A DNA stretch of 64,000 nucleotides from Pseudodesulfovibrio indicus (GTDB lineage: Bacteria > Desulfobacterota > Desulfovibrionia > Desulfovibrionales > Desulfovibrionaceae). Location: assembly GCF_001563225.1 (NCBI RefSeq), contig NZ_CP014206.1, forward strand, positions 124,001 through 188,000. The letters are read 5' to 3'. Under the pieces are notes generated by a model. It was not told the DNA's origin and searched no databases. It saw only the letters and a program-made list of their open reading frames with translations. This document shows, piece after piece, positions 9,305 through 16,579 of the stretch. A program made the translations under genes and the position numbers. Position 1 is the stretch's first letter, and every line of letters begins with the position of its first letter.

Positions 9305-10729
9305 TTGCCAAACAATCGCGAGGTCAGCAGTAGCAGCCCGCTCCAGTTCGTCAGGGTCATCTCCTGGACCCTGCTGGTCATCATCCTGAGCTTCAGCCTG
9401 CTGCTGTCGGTATTCATCTCCAAGTACGCGGAACAGACGCTGCTGGAGAAGCAGGAGGCTTTCGCCCTGCTGCTGGCCGAAAACGTCAGCCACCAGTTGT
9501 TCACCCGCTTCGTCATCCCCACGGTGCTGAAGTTCGGGGCCATCCGGCTGCGCAACGAAGACCAGTACAACGTCATGGACCAGGTGGTCCGCTCCACCAT
9601 CCACAGCTTCCACGTCTCCACCCTGCGCATCTACGACGCGGACGGCAACATCACCTATTCACTGAACAGGGACGAGCTCGGCGACGACGACGAAGCGGAC
9701 TACATGGTCACCAAGACCTGGGAGACCCAGGACTTCAGCGCCGAAATCCTGTCCAAGGTGTCCAAGCTCGCCTCCCTGTTCCGGATCAACCTCGATCCGG
9801 GTTCCATGGTCCTGCGCGCCTACTATCCCCTGCGCGCCGAGCGCAGCCTCACGGACATGGACCGCAACCCGATCATGGGCATCCTCGAATTCCAGCAGGA
9901 CATCACCGCCGACTACCTGGCCATGCTCAACTTCGAGCGGCTGGTCATCGCCTTCTCCCTGATCACTTCCGTGGTCCTCTTCTTCCTGGTGCTGACCGTG
10001 CTGCGCCGCGCAGAGCGGCTGAGCAACCGGCAGCTGCGCGAGAAGGAACGGCTCATCTTCGAGCTGCAACAGCAGGAGAAGCTGGCGGGCATGGGCCGGA
10101 TGGTCGCGGGCGTGGCCCACGAGATCCGCAATCCGCTGGGCATCATCTGCTCCAGCTCCGAGCTGATCCTGAAAAAGGCGCGCAAGGAGAACAGCTCCCA
10201 CACGCGCATCCTGGAGGCCCTGCACGAGGAGGCCAAACGGCTGTCGCGCACGGTGACCGAATTCCTGGACTACGCCCGGCCCAAGAAGCCGAACATGTTC
10301 GACGTGGACGTCAAGGCGATCCTGGAGCAGGTGGCCGTGTTCATGGAGCCGGAGTGCGAGAAGCTCGGCGTGACCGTGGACCGCGCCTTTGACGGCGACA
10401 TGACGGTCAAGGGCGACAAGGACCTGCTCTACCGCGCCTTCTACAACCTGGTGGCCAACGCGCTCCAGGCCATGAACGGGCCGGGCGAGCTGACCATCCG
10501 GGCCGCGCGGGGCGAGGAAGGGCTGCACGTGACCATGGTGGACACCGGGCCGGGATTCGCCCCGGAACACCTGGAACACGTGCGCGATCCGTTCTTCACC
10601 ACCAAGGACCAGGGGACCGGCCTGGGGCTGGCCCTGGTATCGACCATTTTCGAAAGCCACGGCGCGGTCATGGACCTGACCAACGCCGAGGGCGGCGGCG
10701 CGCGGGTGGACGTGATCTTCCCGGCGTGA
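9305..10729 (+). CDS. Membrane sensor histidine kinase
   Basis: A 474-residue two-component kinase. Transmembrane helix about residues 18-38, periplasmic sensor region of about 170 residues, second helix about 218-240, then a HisKA dimerisation domain with the H-box AGVAHEIRNPLG and a HATPase domain with N-, G1- (DTGPGF) and G2-boxes (GTGLGLALV). The start is a TTG at 9305 preceded by GGGAG within the end of pgi; no ATG start preserves the first helix. No response regulator gene is adjacent. The fold resembles NtrB/ZraS-type kinases that partner sigma-54 activators, but the partner is not identifiable here. Confidence 0.88.
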   Translation: MPNNREVSSSSPLQFVRVISWTLLVIILSFSLLLSVFISKYAEQTLLEKQEAFALLLAENVSHQLFTRFVIPTVLKFGAIRLRNEDQYNVMDQVVRSTIHSFHVSTLRIYDADGNITYSLNRDELGDDDEADYMVTKTWETQDFSAEILSKVSKLASLFRINLDPGSMVLRAYYPLRAERSLTDMDRNPIMGILEFQQDITADYLAMLNFERLVIAFSLITSVVLFFLVLTVLRRAERLSNRQLREKERLIFELQQQEKLAGMGRMVAGVAHEIRNPLGIICSSSELILKKARKENSSHTRILEALHEEAKRLSRTVTEFLDYARPKKPNMFDVDVKAILEQVAVFMEPECEKLGVTVDRAFDGDMTVKGDKDLLYRAFYNLVANALQAMNGPGELTIRAARGEEGLHVTMVDTGPGFAPEHLEHVRDPFFTTKDQGTGLGLALVSTIFESHGAVMDLTNAEGGGARVDVIFPA

Positions 10730-10746
10730 CCCATTAGGAGAGTGCG

Positions 10747-11517
10747 ATGTCGAAAGCATGGATAACGGCCAAACATTCGGAATTCGTCCGCGACCTGTTC
10801 AAGTTCTTCTGCCAGGCGTGCGACCAACTGGAGCTGCTCTTCGTCAAGTTCGACGAGGACGGCACCGTCGAGTTCGACGTGCTCAAGGACCTGGTGGGCA
10901 GCGAGATGAACAAGGGGCTTTTGTGGCGCATGAAGGACACGGCCCACCACGTCTTCCGCAACGACCCCCACTCCCAGCTGGGCGGCAAGTTCCTGGACTG
11001 GGCGCTGGGCTACATCTTCCACGAGACCCTGAAGCTCAAGGAGGACGCCTACCAGAAGCAGAACTACGCCCCGTGGTTCCACCGCCTCTACGAAGGCGAG
11101 CTGAGCGCCTCGGAAAAGGACGTCACGGATCAGCTCTTCCAGGTCCTGAACCAGACCGAGGAGTCCATGCGCCGCGAGATCGACCGCATCCGGTTCATCA
11201 TCTCCAAGTGCCGCCAGCTGTTGCCCTACTACCTGCACCGCTACAGCGACAACGTCCTGTTGGCGAGGTACATCTTCTCCCAGAACGAGCTGGTCCGCTC
11301 GGTTTTCGCCGACGAGTACGGCGGGCTGATCTTCGCCATCTACGGGGCCGAGCCGGAGCGCATGTACCTGCTGGCCAGCCAGTCCCTGCGGCTGGGCGGA
11401 TGGGTGGACGAGGCGGCCCACGCGGTGGAAGAGGCCCTGCGCCAGAACCCCACCAGCAAAATGGTGTTGCAAGAAAAGAAAATTATTGATAATTGGTCCG
11501 ATAGAATACGGAATTGA
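10747..11517 (+). CDS. Conserved-looking cytoplasmic protein of unknown function
   Basis: A 256-residue, largely alpha-helical soluble protein without signal peptide or membrane helix, starting 17 bases after the kinase gene behind TTAGGAG, so likely co-transcribed with it. It has several Trp/Tyr/Phe-rich helices (for example LGGKFLDWALGYIFHE) and ends in a helical repeat-like segment (AAHAVEEALRQNPTSK) that resembles a TPR half-repeat. I do not recognise the family. The position after a kinase suggests, but does not show, a signalling role. Confidence 0.75.
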   Translation: MSKAWITAKHSEFVRDLFKFFCQACDQLELLFVKFDEDGTVEFDVLKDLVGSEMNKGLLWRMKDTAHHVFRNDPHSQLGGKFLDWALGYIFHETLKLKEDAYQKQNYAPWFHRLYEGELSASEKDVTDQLFQVLNQTEESMRREIDRIRFIISKCRQLLPYYLHRYSDNVLLARYIFSQNELVRSVFADEYGGLIFAIYGAEPERMYLLASQSLRLGGWVDEAAHAVEEALRQNPTSKMVLQEKKIIDNWSDRIRN

Positions 11518-11570
11518 ACCAGCGTCCGGCTGGATGGTTAGAAACGAGATCTTATATGAGGAGGCCGTTA

Positions 11571-12047
11571 ATGAAGAAACTGATTTTGCTCGCAATCTCC
11601 CTGTGCCTTGTCTTTGCCTGGGGTTGCTCCAAAAAGGTCCAGACCGAACCCGAAGTGGTCGTGGTCGAGGAAAAGGAAGTCATCGTCGAAGAACAGGCCC
11701 CGGCGCCCGTGGTCGATCCCATGGCCGTGTACAAGGCCGAGTACGACGCCCTGCCCGTGACCCACACCGTCACCAAGGGCGAATGCCTGTGGTGGATTTC
11801 CGAATACAAGCATATTTACAACGATCCTTTCATGTGGCCCCTGATCTACAAGGCCAACCGTGACAAGATCAACAATCCCGACCTGATCTACCCCGGTCAG
11901 CAGTTCGACGTGCCCCGCTACGGCTTCGACCTGGAGGAAGTGAAGGGTTCCCGCAAGGAAGCCGGCGCTCCCTGGAAGGCTCTGGAGCCCGGCCAGGACG
12001 CCATCATCCCTGCGGAGATGCGCGCGGCCCTCGGCTACAGCTTCTAA
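11571..12047 (+). CDS. LysM-domain lipoprotein
   Basis: A 158-residue envelope protein. The N-terminus is a lipoprotein signal peptide with a non-canonical lipobox FAWGC (Cys19). After an acidic, Val/Glu/Pro-rich linker comes one LysM module of about 55 residues (THTVTKGECLWWISE ... NNPDLIYPGQQFDVP) expected to bind peptidoglycan. Start at 11571 follows GAGGAGG. The domain is close to that of small periplasmic LysM proteins such as the YgaU/LysM group. A strong terminator follows the gene. Confidence 0.88.
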   Translation: MKKLILLAISLCLVFAWGCSKKVQTEPEVVVVEEKEVIVEEQAPAPVVDPMAVYKAEYDALPVTHTVTKGECLWWISEYKHIYNDPFMWPLIYKANRDKINNPDLIYPGQQFDVPRYGFDLEEVKGSRKEAGAPWKALEPGQDAIIPAEMRAALGYSF

Positions 12048-12072
12048 GGCCAGCCCTCACCAGCCATACACG

Positions 12073-12104
12073 CCCGCCCGTCCGAAAGGATGGGCGGGTT
12101 TTTT
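12073..12104 (+). terminator. Intrinsic terminator after the LysM gene
   Basis: An 11-bp GC-rich stem (12073-12083 with 12088-12098, one G-T pair) closed by a GAAA tetraloop and followed by six T. Confidence 0.93.
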
Positions 12105-12176
12105 CGTTTCCGCCGCCCGGATTGGAGCGCAAAAAACGGATAGTCAGCCGCTCCCCATCGGGTTAGGAACAACCCC

Positions 12177-13109
12177 ATGACTGCACAGAACGCCAACACC
12201 GTCGCCGCCATCAGGCGGATGGGACTCCTCGAATGGGGTCTGCTCCTGACCCTGTCCGCCATCTGGGGCGGGTCCTTCTTCTTCAACGCCGTGGCCCTGC
12301 GCGGGCTGCCGCCGCTGCTGGTTGTCTTCGGCCGGGTCATCATCGGCTGCTTCGGCCTGTTCGCCCTGATCCTGCTGACCCGGCAGCAGTGGCGGCCCCA
12401 TCTGCACCGCTGGCCCCAGCTGCTGTTCCTCGGCGGGCTGAACACCGCCCTGCCCTTCACCCTCATCGTCTGGGGGCAGCAGCACATCACCAGCGGCCTG
12501 GCAGCGGTCATCAACGCCCTGACCCCGGCCTTCACCATCCTGGTGGCCAACTTCTTCACCCGCGACGAGCGCGCCTCGGCGGGCAAGTTCATGGGCGCGG
12601 TCCTCGGCCTGGGCGGGGTTTCGGTGCTCATCGGGACCGACGCCCTGACCGGCCTGGGCGACCACGTCATGGGCCAGCTCGCGGTCATGGCCGCGACCTT
12701 CTGCTACGCCTGCGGGGCCACCTACGCCCGCCGCTTCGTCGGGGTGCCGCCACTGCTGGTCAGCTGCGGCCAGCTCGCCGCCGCCTCCCTGCTCATCGGC
12801 CCCATGGCCCTCGTCGTGTGCCGCCCCTGGGAGCTTCCCATGCCCGGTCTGGATGTCCTGGGCGCGGTCCTGGGCCTCGGGCTGGTCTGCTCGGCCCTGG
12901 CCTACCTGATCTTCTTCCGGTTGCTCCTGTCCGCCGGGGCCACCAACGTCAGCCTGGTCACCCTGCTCATCCCGTTCAGCGCCACCGGCCTGGGCATCGC
13001 CTTCCTCGGCGAACCGTTCACCCTGCGCCTGCTCGTCGGCATGCTCATCGTGTCCTGCGCGGCCCTGCTCATCGACGGCCGGTTCCGGCTGCCCCGGAGG
13101 CGGTCATGA
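12177..13109 (+). CDS. EamA/DMT-family transporter
   Basis: A 310-residue inner-membrane protein with about ten hydrophobic helices arranged as two EamA repeats (first from SAIWGGSFFFNAVAL, second from LAVMAATFCYACGAT). Members of this drug/metabolite transporter superfamily export amino acids, nucleobases or other small metabolites; the substrate cannot be told. Its stop overlaps the start of ada by 4 bases (ATGA), so the two are translated from one message. Confidence 0.88.
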   Translation: MTAQNANTVAAIRRMGLLEWGLLLTLSAIWGGSFFFNAVALRGLPPLLVVFGRVIIGCFGLFALILLTRQQWRPHLHRWPQLLFLGGLNTALPFTLIVWGQQHITSGLAAVINALTPAFTILVANFFTRDERASAGKFMGAVLGLGGVSVLIGTDALTGLGDHVMGQLAVMAATFCYACGATYARRFVGVPPLLVSCGQLAAASLLIGPMALVVCRPWELPMPGLDVLGAVLGLGLVCSALAYLIFFRLLLSAGATNVSLVTLLIPFSATGLGIAFLGEPFTLRLLVGMLIVSCAALLIDGRFRLPRRRS

Positions 13110-14167
13110 CCCGCTACGATACCCCGCAAACCCGGCTGCGCGCCGTGCTCGACCGGGACTCGAACGCGGCGGGCCGCTTCTGCTACGCGGTGCGCACCAC
13201 CGGCATCTACTGTTTGCCCGGCTGCCCGTCCCGCGCGCCCCGGCCCGAAAACGTGGAGTTTTTCGAAACCCCGGCCCAGGCGGAACAGGCCGGATACCGG
13301 CCCTGCAAGCGGTGCCGGCCCGATGACCCGACCCACCGCGACCTCGCCTCCGCAAGGGTCGTCGAGGCCTGCCGCGCGCTGGAGCTGGGCGCCGAGCACG
13401 GCGAGCTGCCGTCCCTCGAAACCCTGGCTCACCGGGCGGGACTCAGCCCGTCCCACTTCCAGCGGCTGTTCAAGGCGCGCACCGGGCTGTCCCCCAGGGA
13501 ATACGGCCAGGCCGTGCGCGACCACCGGGTGCGCGCCGCCCTCGAAGACGGCGCGCCCGTGACCGAGGCGATCTTCGAGGCCGGGTTCGGCTCTTCCAGC
13601 CGATTCTACGAGCGCGCCGACCGCATCCTCGGCATGCCCGCCGCCACCTACCGCAAGGGGGGCGAAACCCTGACCATGCGCTATGCCGTGGCCCCCTGTT
13701 TCCTCGGCTTTGTCCTGGCCGCGTTCACCGACCGAGGCGTCTGCGCCATCGAGCTCGGCGACACCCCGGAAGCACTCGCCGCCTCCCTGCGCGACCGGTT
13801 CCCCAAGGCCGAACTCCTTGAGGCCGGAGACGAACTCGCGCCCCTGCTCGCCGAGATCGCGGCCTTTGTCCGCCACCCGGACCAGGGGCTCGACCTGCCG
13901 CTGGACATCATCGGCACCGCCTTCCAGCAGCGCGTCTGGAACGAGTTGGCCAAGGTTCCCCACGGCCGAACCACCACTTACTCCGACCTGGCCCGTGCCG
14001 TGGACGCCCCCAAGGCCGCCCGCGCCGTGGCCGCCGCCTGTGCCGCCAACCCCTTGGCCGTGGCTATCCCCTGCCACCGTGTCCTCCGCAAGTCCGGCCA
14101 GCTCGCCGGGTACCGCTGGGGACTTTCCCGCAAACAGGCCCTCCTCGACAACGAAGCCGAGGAATAG
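13106..14167 (+). CDS. ada: Bifunctional Ada: alkylation sensor-regulator and O6-methylguanine methyltransferase
   Basis: A 353-residue Ada. N-terminal zinc domain (about 1-75) has the four Cys of the methylphosphotriester sensor, with the acceptor in FCYAVRTTGIYCLPGC and the second pair in CKRC. The AraC-type helix-turn-helix follows (about 85-180), then the methyltransferase domain (about 190-350) with active site PCHRV. It repairs methylated DNA by suicide transfer and, once methylated, activates alkylation-response genes. It begins inside the stop of the EamA gene (4-base overlap), an uncommon arrangement. Confidence 0.95.
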   Translation: MTRYDTPQTRLRAVLDRDSNAAGRFCYAVRTTGIYCLPGCPSRAPRPENVEFFETPAQAEQAGYRPCKRCRPDDPTHRDLASARVVEACRALELGAEHGELPSLETLAHRAGLSPSHFQRLFKARTGLSPREYGQAVRDHRVRAALEDGAPVTEAIFEAGFGSSSRFYERADRILGMPAATYRKGGETLTMRYAVAPCFLGFVLAAFTDRGVCAIELGDTPEALAASLRDRFPKAELLEAGDELAPLLAEIAAFVRHPDQGLDLPLDIIGTAFQQRVWNELAKVPHGRTTTYSDLARAVDAPKAARAVAAACAANPLAVAIPCHRVLRKSGQLAGYRWGLSRKQALLDNEAEE

Positions 14168-14203
14168 GATTGCCTTCGGGTTGTCTTTCCTTTGTTCCTG
14201 TTT

Positions 14204-15290
14204 GAGAGGGAGGAGCGCGGGGGTGTTGTCCGCGCGTCCGCGTCTGGTGTACCCCTGTCGCGATAAGGCGTTTTGCGCTCTTACAGCGCCTTACTTTTTG
14301 GCTTGCGCCCCAAAAAGTAAGCAAAAAGTGCGCTTGCGGTGCGGCGGCGCGAAAACAGTGGCCAAGAGCCTGTAAGCGCCTCTCGCTGCCCTGACGGCAT
14401 TGTCTGCCGAGGCAGACTCAGTCGGGCTGCGCTTCGGCGCTTGAAACAGGCTCTAGGCCCCGGTTTCCGAATGACCGCTCTTCGGGCTGGGATTGTCCGA
14501 GCGTGGGAGAGCGTGGGGAAGAGGAAGGTTGCGAGGAGATTGGGGTTTTGGTGGGAGTGAGTGCGGATTTCTTTTTTGGATGAGAGGAAGAGGGAGGAAC
14601 GCGGGAGGGTTGTCCGCGCGTCCGCGACTGGGGTTTTGCCTGTCGAGATAGACCGTTTTGCGCTCTTACAGCGCCTTACTTTTTGGCTTGCGCCCCAAAA
14701 AGTAAGCAAAAAGTGCGCTTGCGGTGCGGCGGCGCGGAAACAGTGGCCAAGAGCCTGTAAGCGCCTTTCGCTGCCCTGACGGCATGTCTGCCGAGGCAGA
14801 CTCAGTCGGGCTCCGCTTCGGCGCTTGAAACAGGCTCTAGGCCCCGGTTTCCGAATGACCGCTCTCCGGACGAAGGCCGTCCGAGCGTAGGAGGGCGTGT
14901 GGAAGAGGTGGTTTGCGGGGAGGCTGAGGATTTGGCCGGAAAGTGTACGGATTTCTTTGTATGAATGAGAGGAAGGGGGAGGAACGCGCGAGGTTTGGGC
15001 CGCGCGTCCGCGTCTGGGGTTTTGCCTGTCGAGATAGACCGTTTTGCGCTTTTACAGCGCCTTACTTTTTGGCTGGCGCCCCAAAAAGTAAGCAAAAAGT
15101 GCGCTTGCGGTGCGGAGGCGCGGAAACAGTGGCCAAGAGCCTGTAAGCACCTTTCGCTGCCCTGACGGCATGTCTGCCGGGGCAGACTCAGTCGGGCTGC
15201 GCTTCGGCGCTTGAAACAGGCTCTAGGCCCCGGTTTCCGAATGACCGCTCTCCGGGCCGGGACCGTCCGAGCGTGGGTGGTAAGGCACAA
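14204..15290 (+). repeat. Three tandem copies of a ~385-bp structured repeat (block 1)
   Basis: The same unit occurs three times head to tail; the landmark inverted repeat CTTACTTTTTGG...CCAAAAAGTAAG recurs at 14290, 14675 and 15061, giving a constant 385-386 bp period. Each unit also holds a long stem whose arms begin AGAGCCTGT and end ACAGGCTCT, enclosing a GTCTGCC/GGCAGAC hairpin. Short open frames in the block are not maintained between copies in a gene-like way and are considered spurious. Two further copies lie inverted at about 35.9-36.6 kb. Confidence 0.9.
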
Positions 15291-15384
15291 GAGGGAGGAG
15301 CGCGGCAATGATCTCCGCGCATGAGAGGGACGGCAAAAGAGGTGGAACGCGCCCTGGACAAACCAACAGCAGATCATCCCCTCT

Positions 15385-15650
15385 CGCGCCTTTGAGGCGC
15401 AGCCTCAAACAGCCGTCACCACCATAGCCCCGTCCATCGCACCCCGGAGCGCCTTGGGGCAAAGCCCCAACAGCGGCTCTCCATCACCCACACCCCGTCC
15501 AACGGACCTCCCCTGGAGCGCCTTGGGGCGCAGCCCCAACAGCGGCTCTCATACCCCGCCATGTCTTACAAAGGCCCTCCCATGGAACGTCTTTGAGGCG
15601 CAGCCTCAAACAGTGGCTCTCCTACCCCGAAGTCCCGTTCGAAGGCCCCT
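15385..15650 (+). repeat. Four ~69-bp palindrome units (block 1)
   Basis: Near-perfect palindromes at 15391-15409, 15454-15470, 15523-15539 and 15592-15610, spaced 62-70 bases. Two have the form TTTGAGGC/GCCTCAAA and two TTGGGGC/GCCCCAA, so the A-T to G-C change is made on both arms. The spacer between palindromes is also conserved (CAGCGGCTCT or CAGTGGCTCT follows the stem). Confidence 0.88.
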
Positions 15651-16100
15651 CTTCCTTCGCCCTTCGTACCGTCAAGCGGCAGGGAGCGAGCCCTGTTCTG
15701 GACGCCTAGAAGCCGACCGCGAAGGGGCGGCGGCTCCGCTCACGTGGCTCCTCGGTATTCGTTAAAAGGGGCGTTCCCGTGGTGACTCGCACTTTACTTT
15801 TCATCAGATGGAGCCGGAAGGCTTCGCAGAGTGGGTCAGCTGTGCATTTTTCGAGGGGGGATTTGACCGCAGCGTAGCAATACTACGTGAGGATCAAATT
15901 TCCCCTCGAAAAATGTGCAGATGGCCCGCTATGCGAAGCCGCACCGAGCGGATCGGATTCTTGGCGGTGAAACTGTGGGCGGGGATGCCCCCCCCGGCGT
16001 TTCTTTGGTTCTTTCTTTTCGCCCGGAAAAGAAAGAACCCCGCCGGGAGGGCTCCAAAAAAACATGGAGGAGCGACAGCGACGGCTCTCCTCTTCCTCTC
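15651..16100 (+). repeat. Conserved spacer + long hairpin + small hairpin (block 1)
   Basis: This stretch repeats at 22.7-23.15 kb in the same orientation and, without the long hairpin, at 35.36-35.69 kb inverted. Order: a ~150-bp spacer (starting near CTTCCTTCGCCCTTCGTACC and containing GACGCCTAGAAGCCGACCGC), the 121-nt hairpin, a ~50-bp link, then a small hairpin at 16007-16039 with a 14-bp perfect stem (GGTTCTTTCTTTTC) and loop GCCCG, itself nested in an outer CCGGCG/CGCCGG pairing. No gene is supported here. Confidence 0.85.
15820..15940 (+). repeat. 121-nt long hairpin element, copy 1
   Basis: The two ends are complementary (GGCTTCGCA with TGCGAAGCC) and pairing continues through GTGGG/CCC, GCATTTTTCGAGGGG/CCCCTCGAAAAATG and ATTTGA/TCAAAT to a loop that contains a small CGTAG/CTACG stem. 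Other copies: 22877-22997 and the diverged 37030-37157. Confidence 0.88.
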
Positions 16101-16130
16101 CCCTCACATCCTTCCTTCCGCCCAAAAAAC

Positions 16131-16162
16131 AAAAAAGAGACCCCGTCCCAAAAGGACGGAGC
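16131..16162 (-). terminator. Terminator of the STAS/SpoIIE operon (minus strand)
   Basis: Read on the minus strand: CCGTCC stem with loop of about five bases and GGACGG, followed by CTCTTTTTT. It lies 67 bases beyond the STAS stop codon. Confidence 0.75.
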
Positions 16163-16228
16163 CCTCCTCCACAGTCACGCAACACATCAAGCCGGGCGGC
16201 ATCGCCGCCCGAAAATTCCCCCCAATAA

Positions 16229-16561
16229 TTACATCGCCCCCAACGCATCCCCCCGCGCCGCATACAACGGAAAAATCTTGTCGTACCCGGAAACCTCGAA
16301 CACTTCCTGGATGTAATCCTTCACCCCGCAAATGGCCACGGTCCCGGCATTCTTCTTCAACCGCTGGTAGGCAAGCACCAACACCCGCAACCCGGAGCTG
16401 TTGATGTAGTCCAGGCTGGAAAAGTCGAACAGCAGCTTGCTGGTCCCCGCCTCCAGCAGCGCCAGGACCTTTTCTTCCAGCGCCTGGGTGCCTTCGCCGT
16501 CGAGGTTGCCGTCCACGGCCAAAATGACCACCCCGTCTTGATCGATCTGATTCAAAGCCAT
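16229..16561 (-). CDS. STAS-domain anti-sigma factor antagonist
   Basis: A 110-residue single STAS domain, the SpoIIAA/RsbV type. The phosphorylatable serine is in the conserved turn SLDYINSSGLRVL (residues about 49-61). In partner switching, a kinase phosphorylates this serine to inactivate the antagonist and a PP2C phosphatase removes the phosphate. Both activities are present in the upstream gene, which ends 18 bases before this start, so the two form one regulatory operon. No sigma factor gene is adjacent, so the output may be a remote anti-sigma target or a non-sigma pathway. Confidence 0.92.
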   Translation of the reverse strand: MALNQIDQDGVVILAVDGNLDGEGTQALEEKVLALLEAGTSKLLFDFSSLDYINSSGLRVLVLAYQRLKKNAGTVAICGVKDYIQEVFEVSGYDKIFPLYAARGDALGAM

Positions 16562-16579
16562 TATTCTCCTCCGTGCGCC

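Noticed and set aside
14281..15377. Several short open frames in the 385-bp repeats with near-identical translations
   Set aside because: They follow the repeat structure, exist on both strands, and start and stop at different places in the copies; repeats, not genes.
15391..15610. Regular palindromes suggesting a CRISPR array
   Set aside because: The spacers between palindromes are themselves conserved, the period is about 69 bases with only four units, and no cas gene is near.
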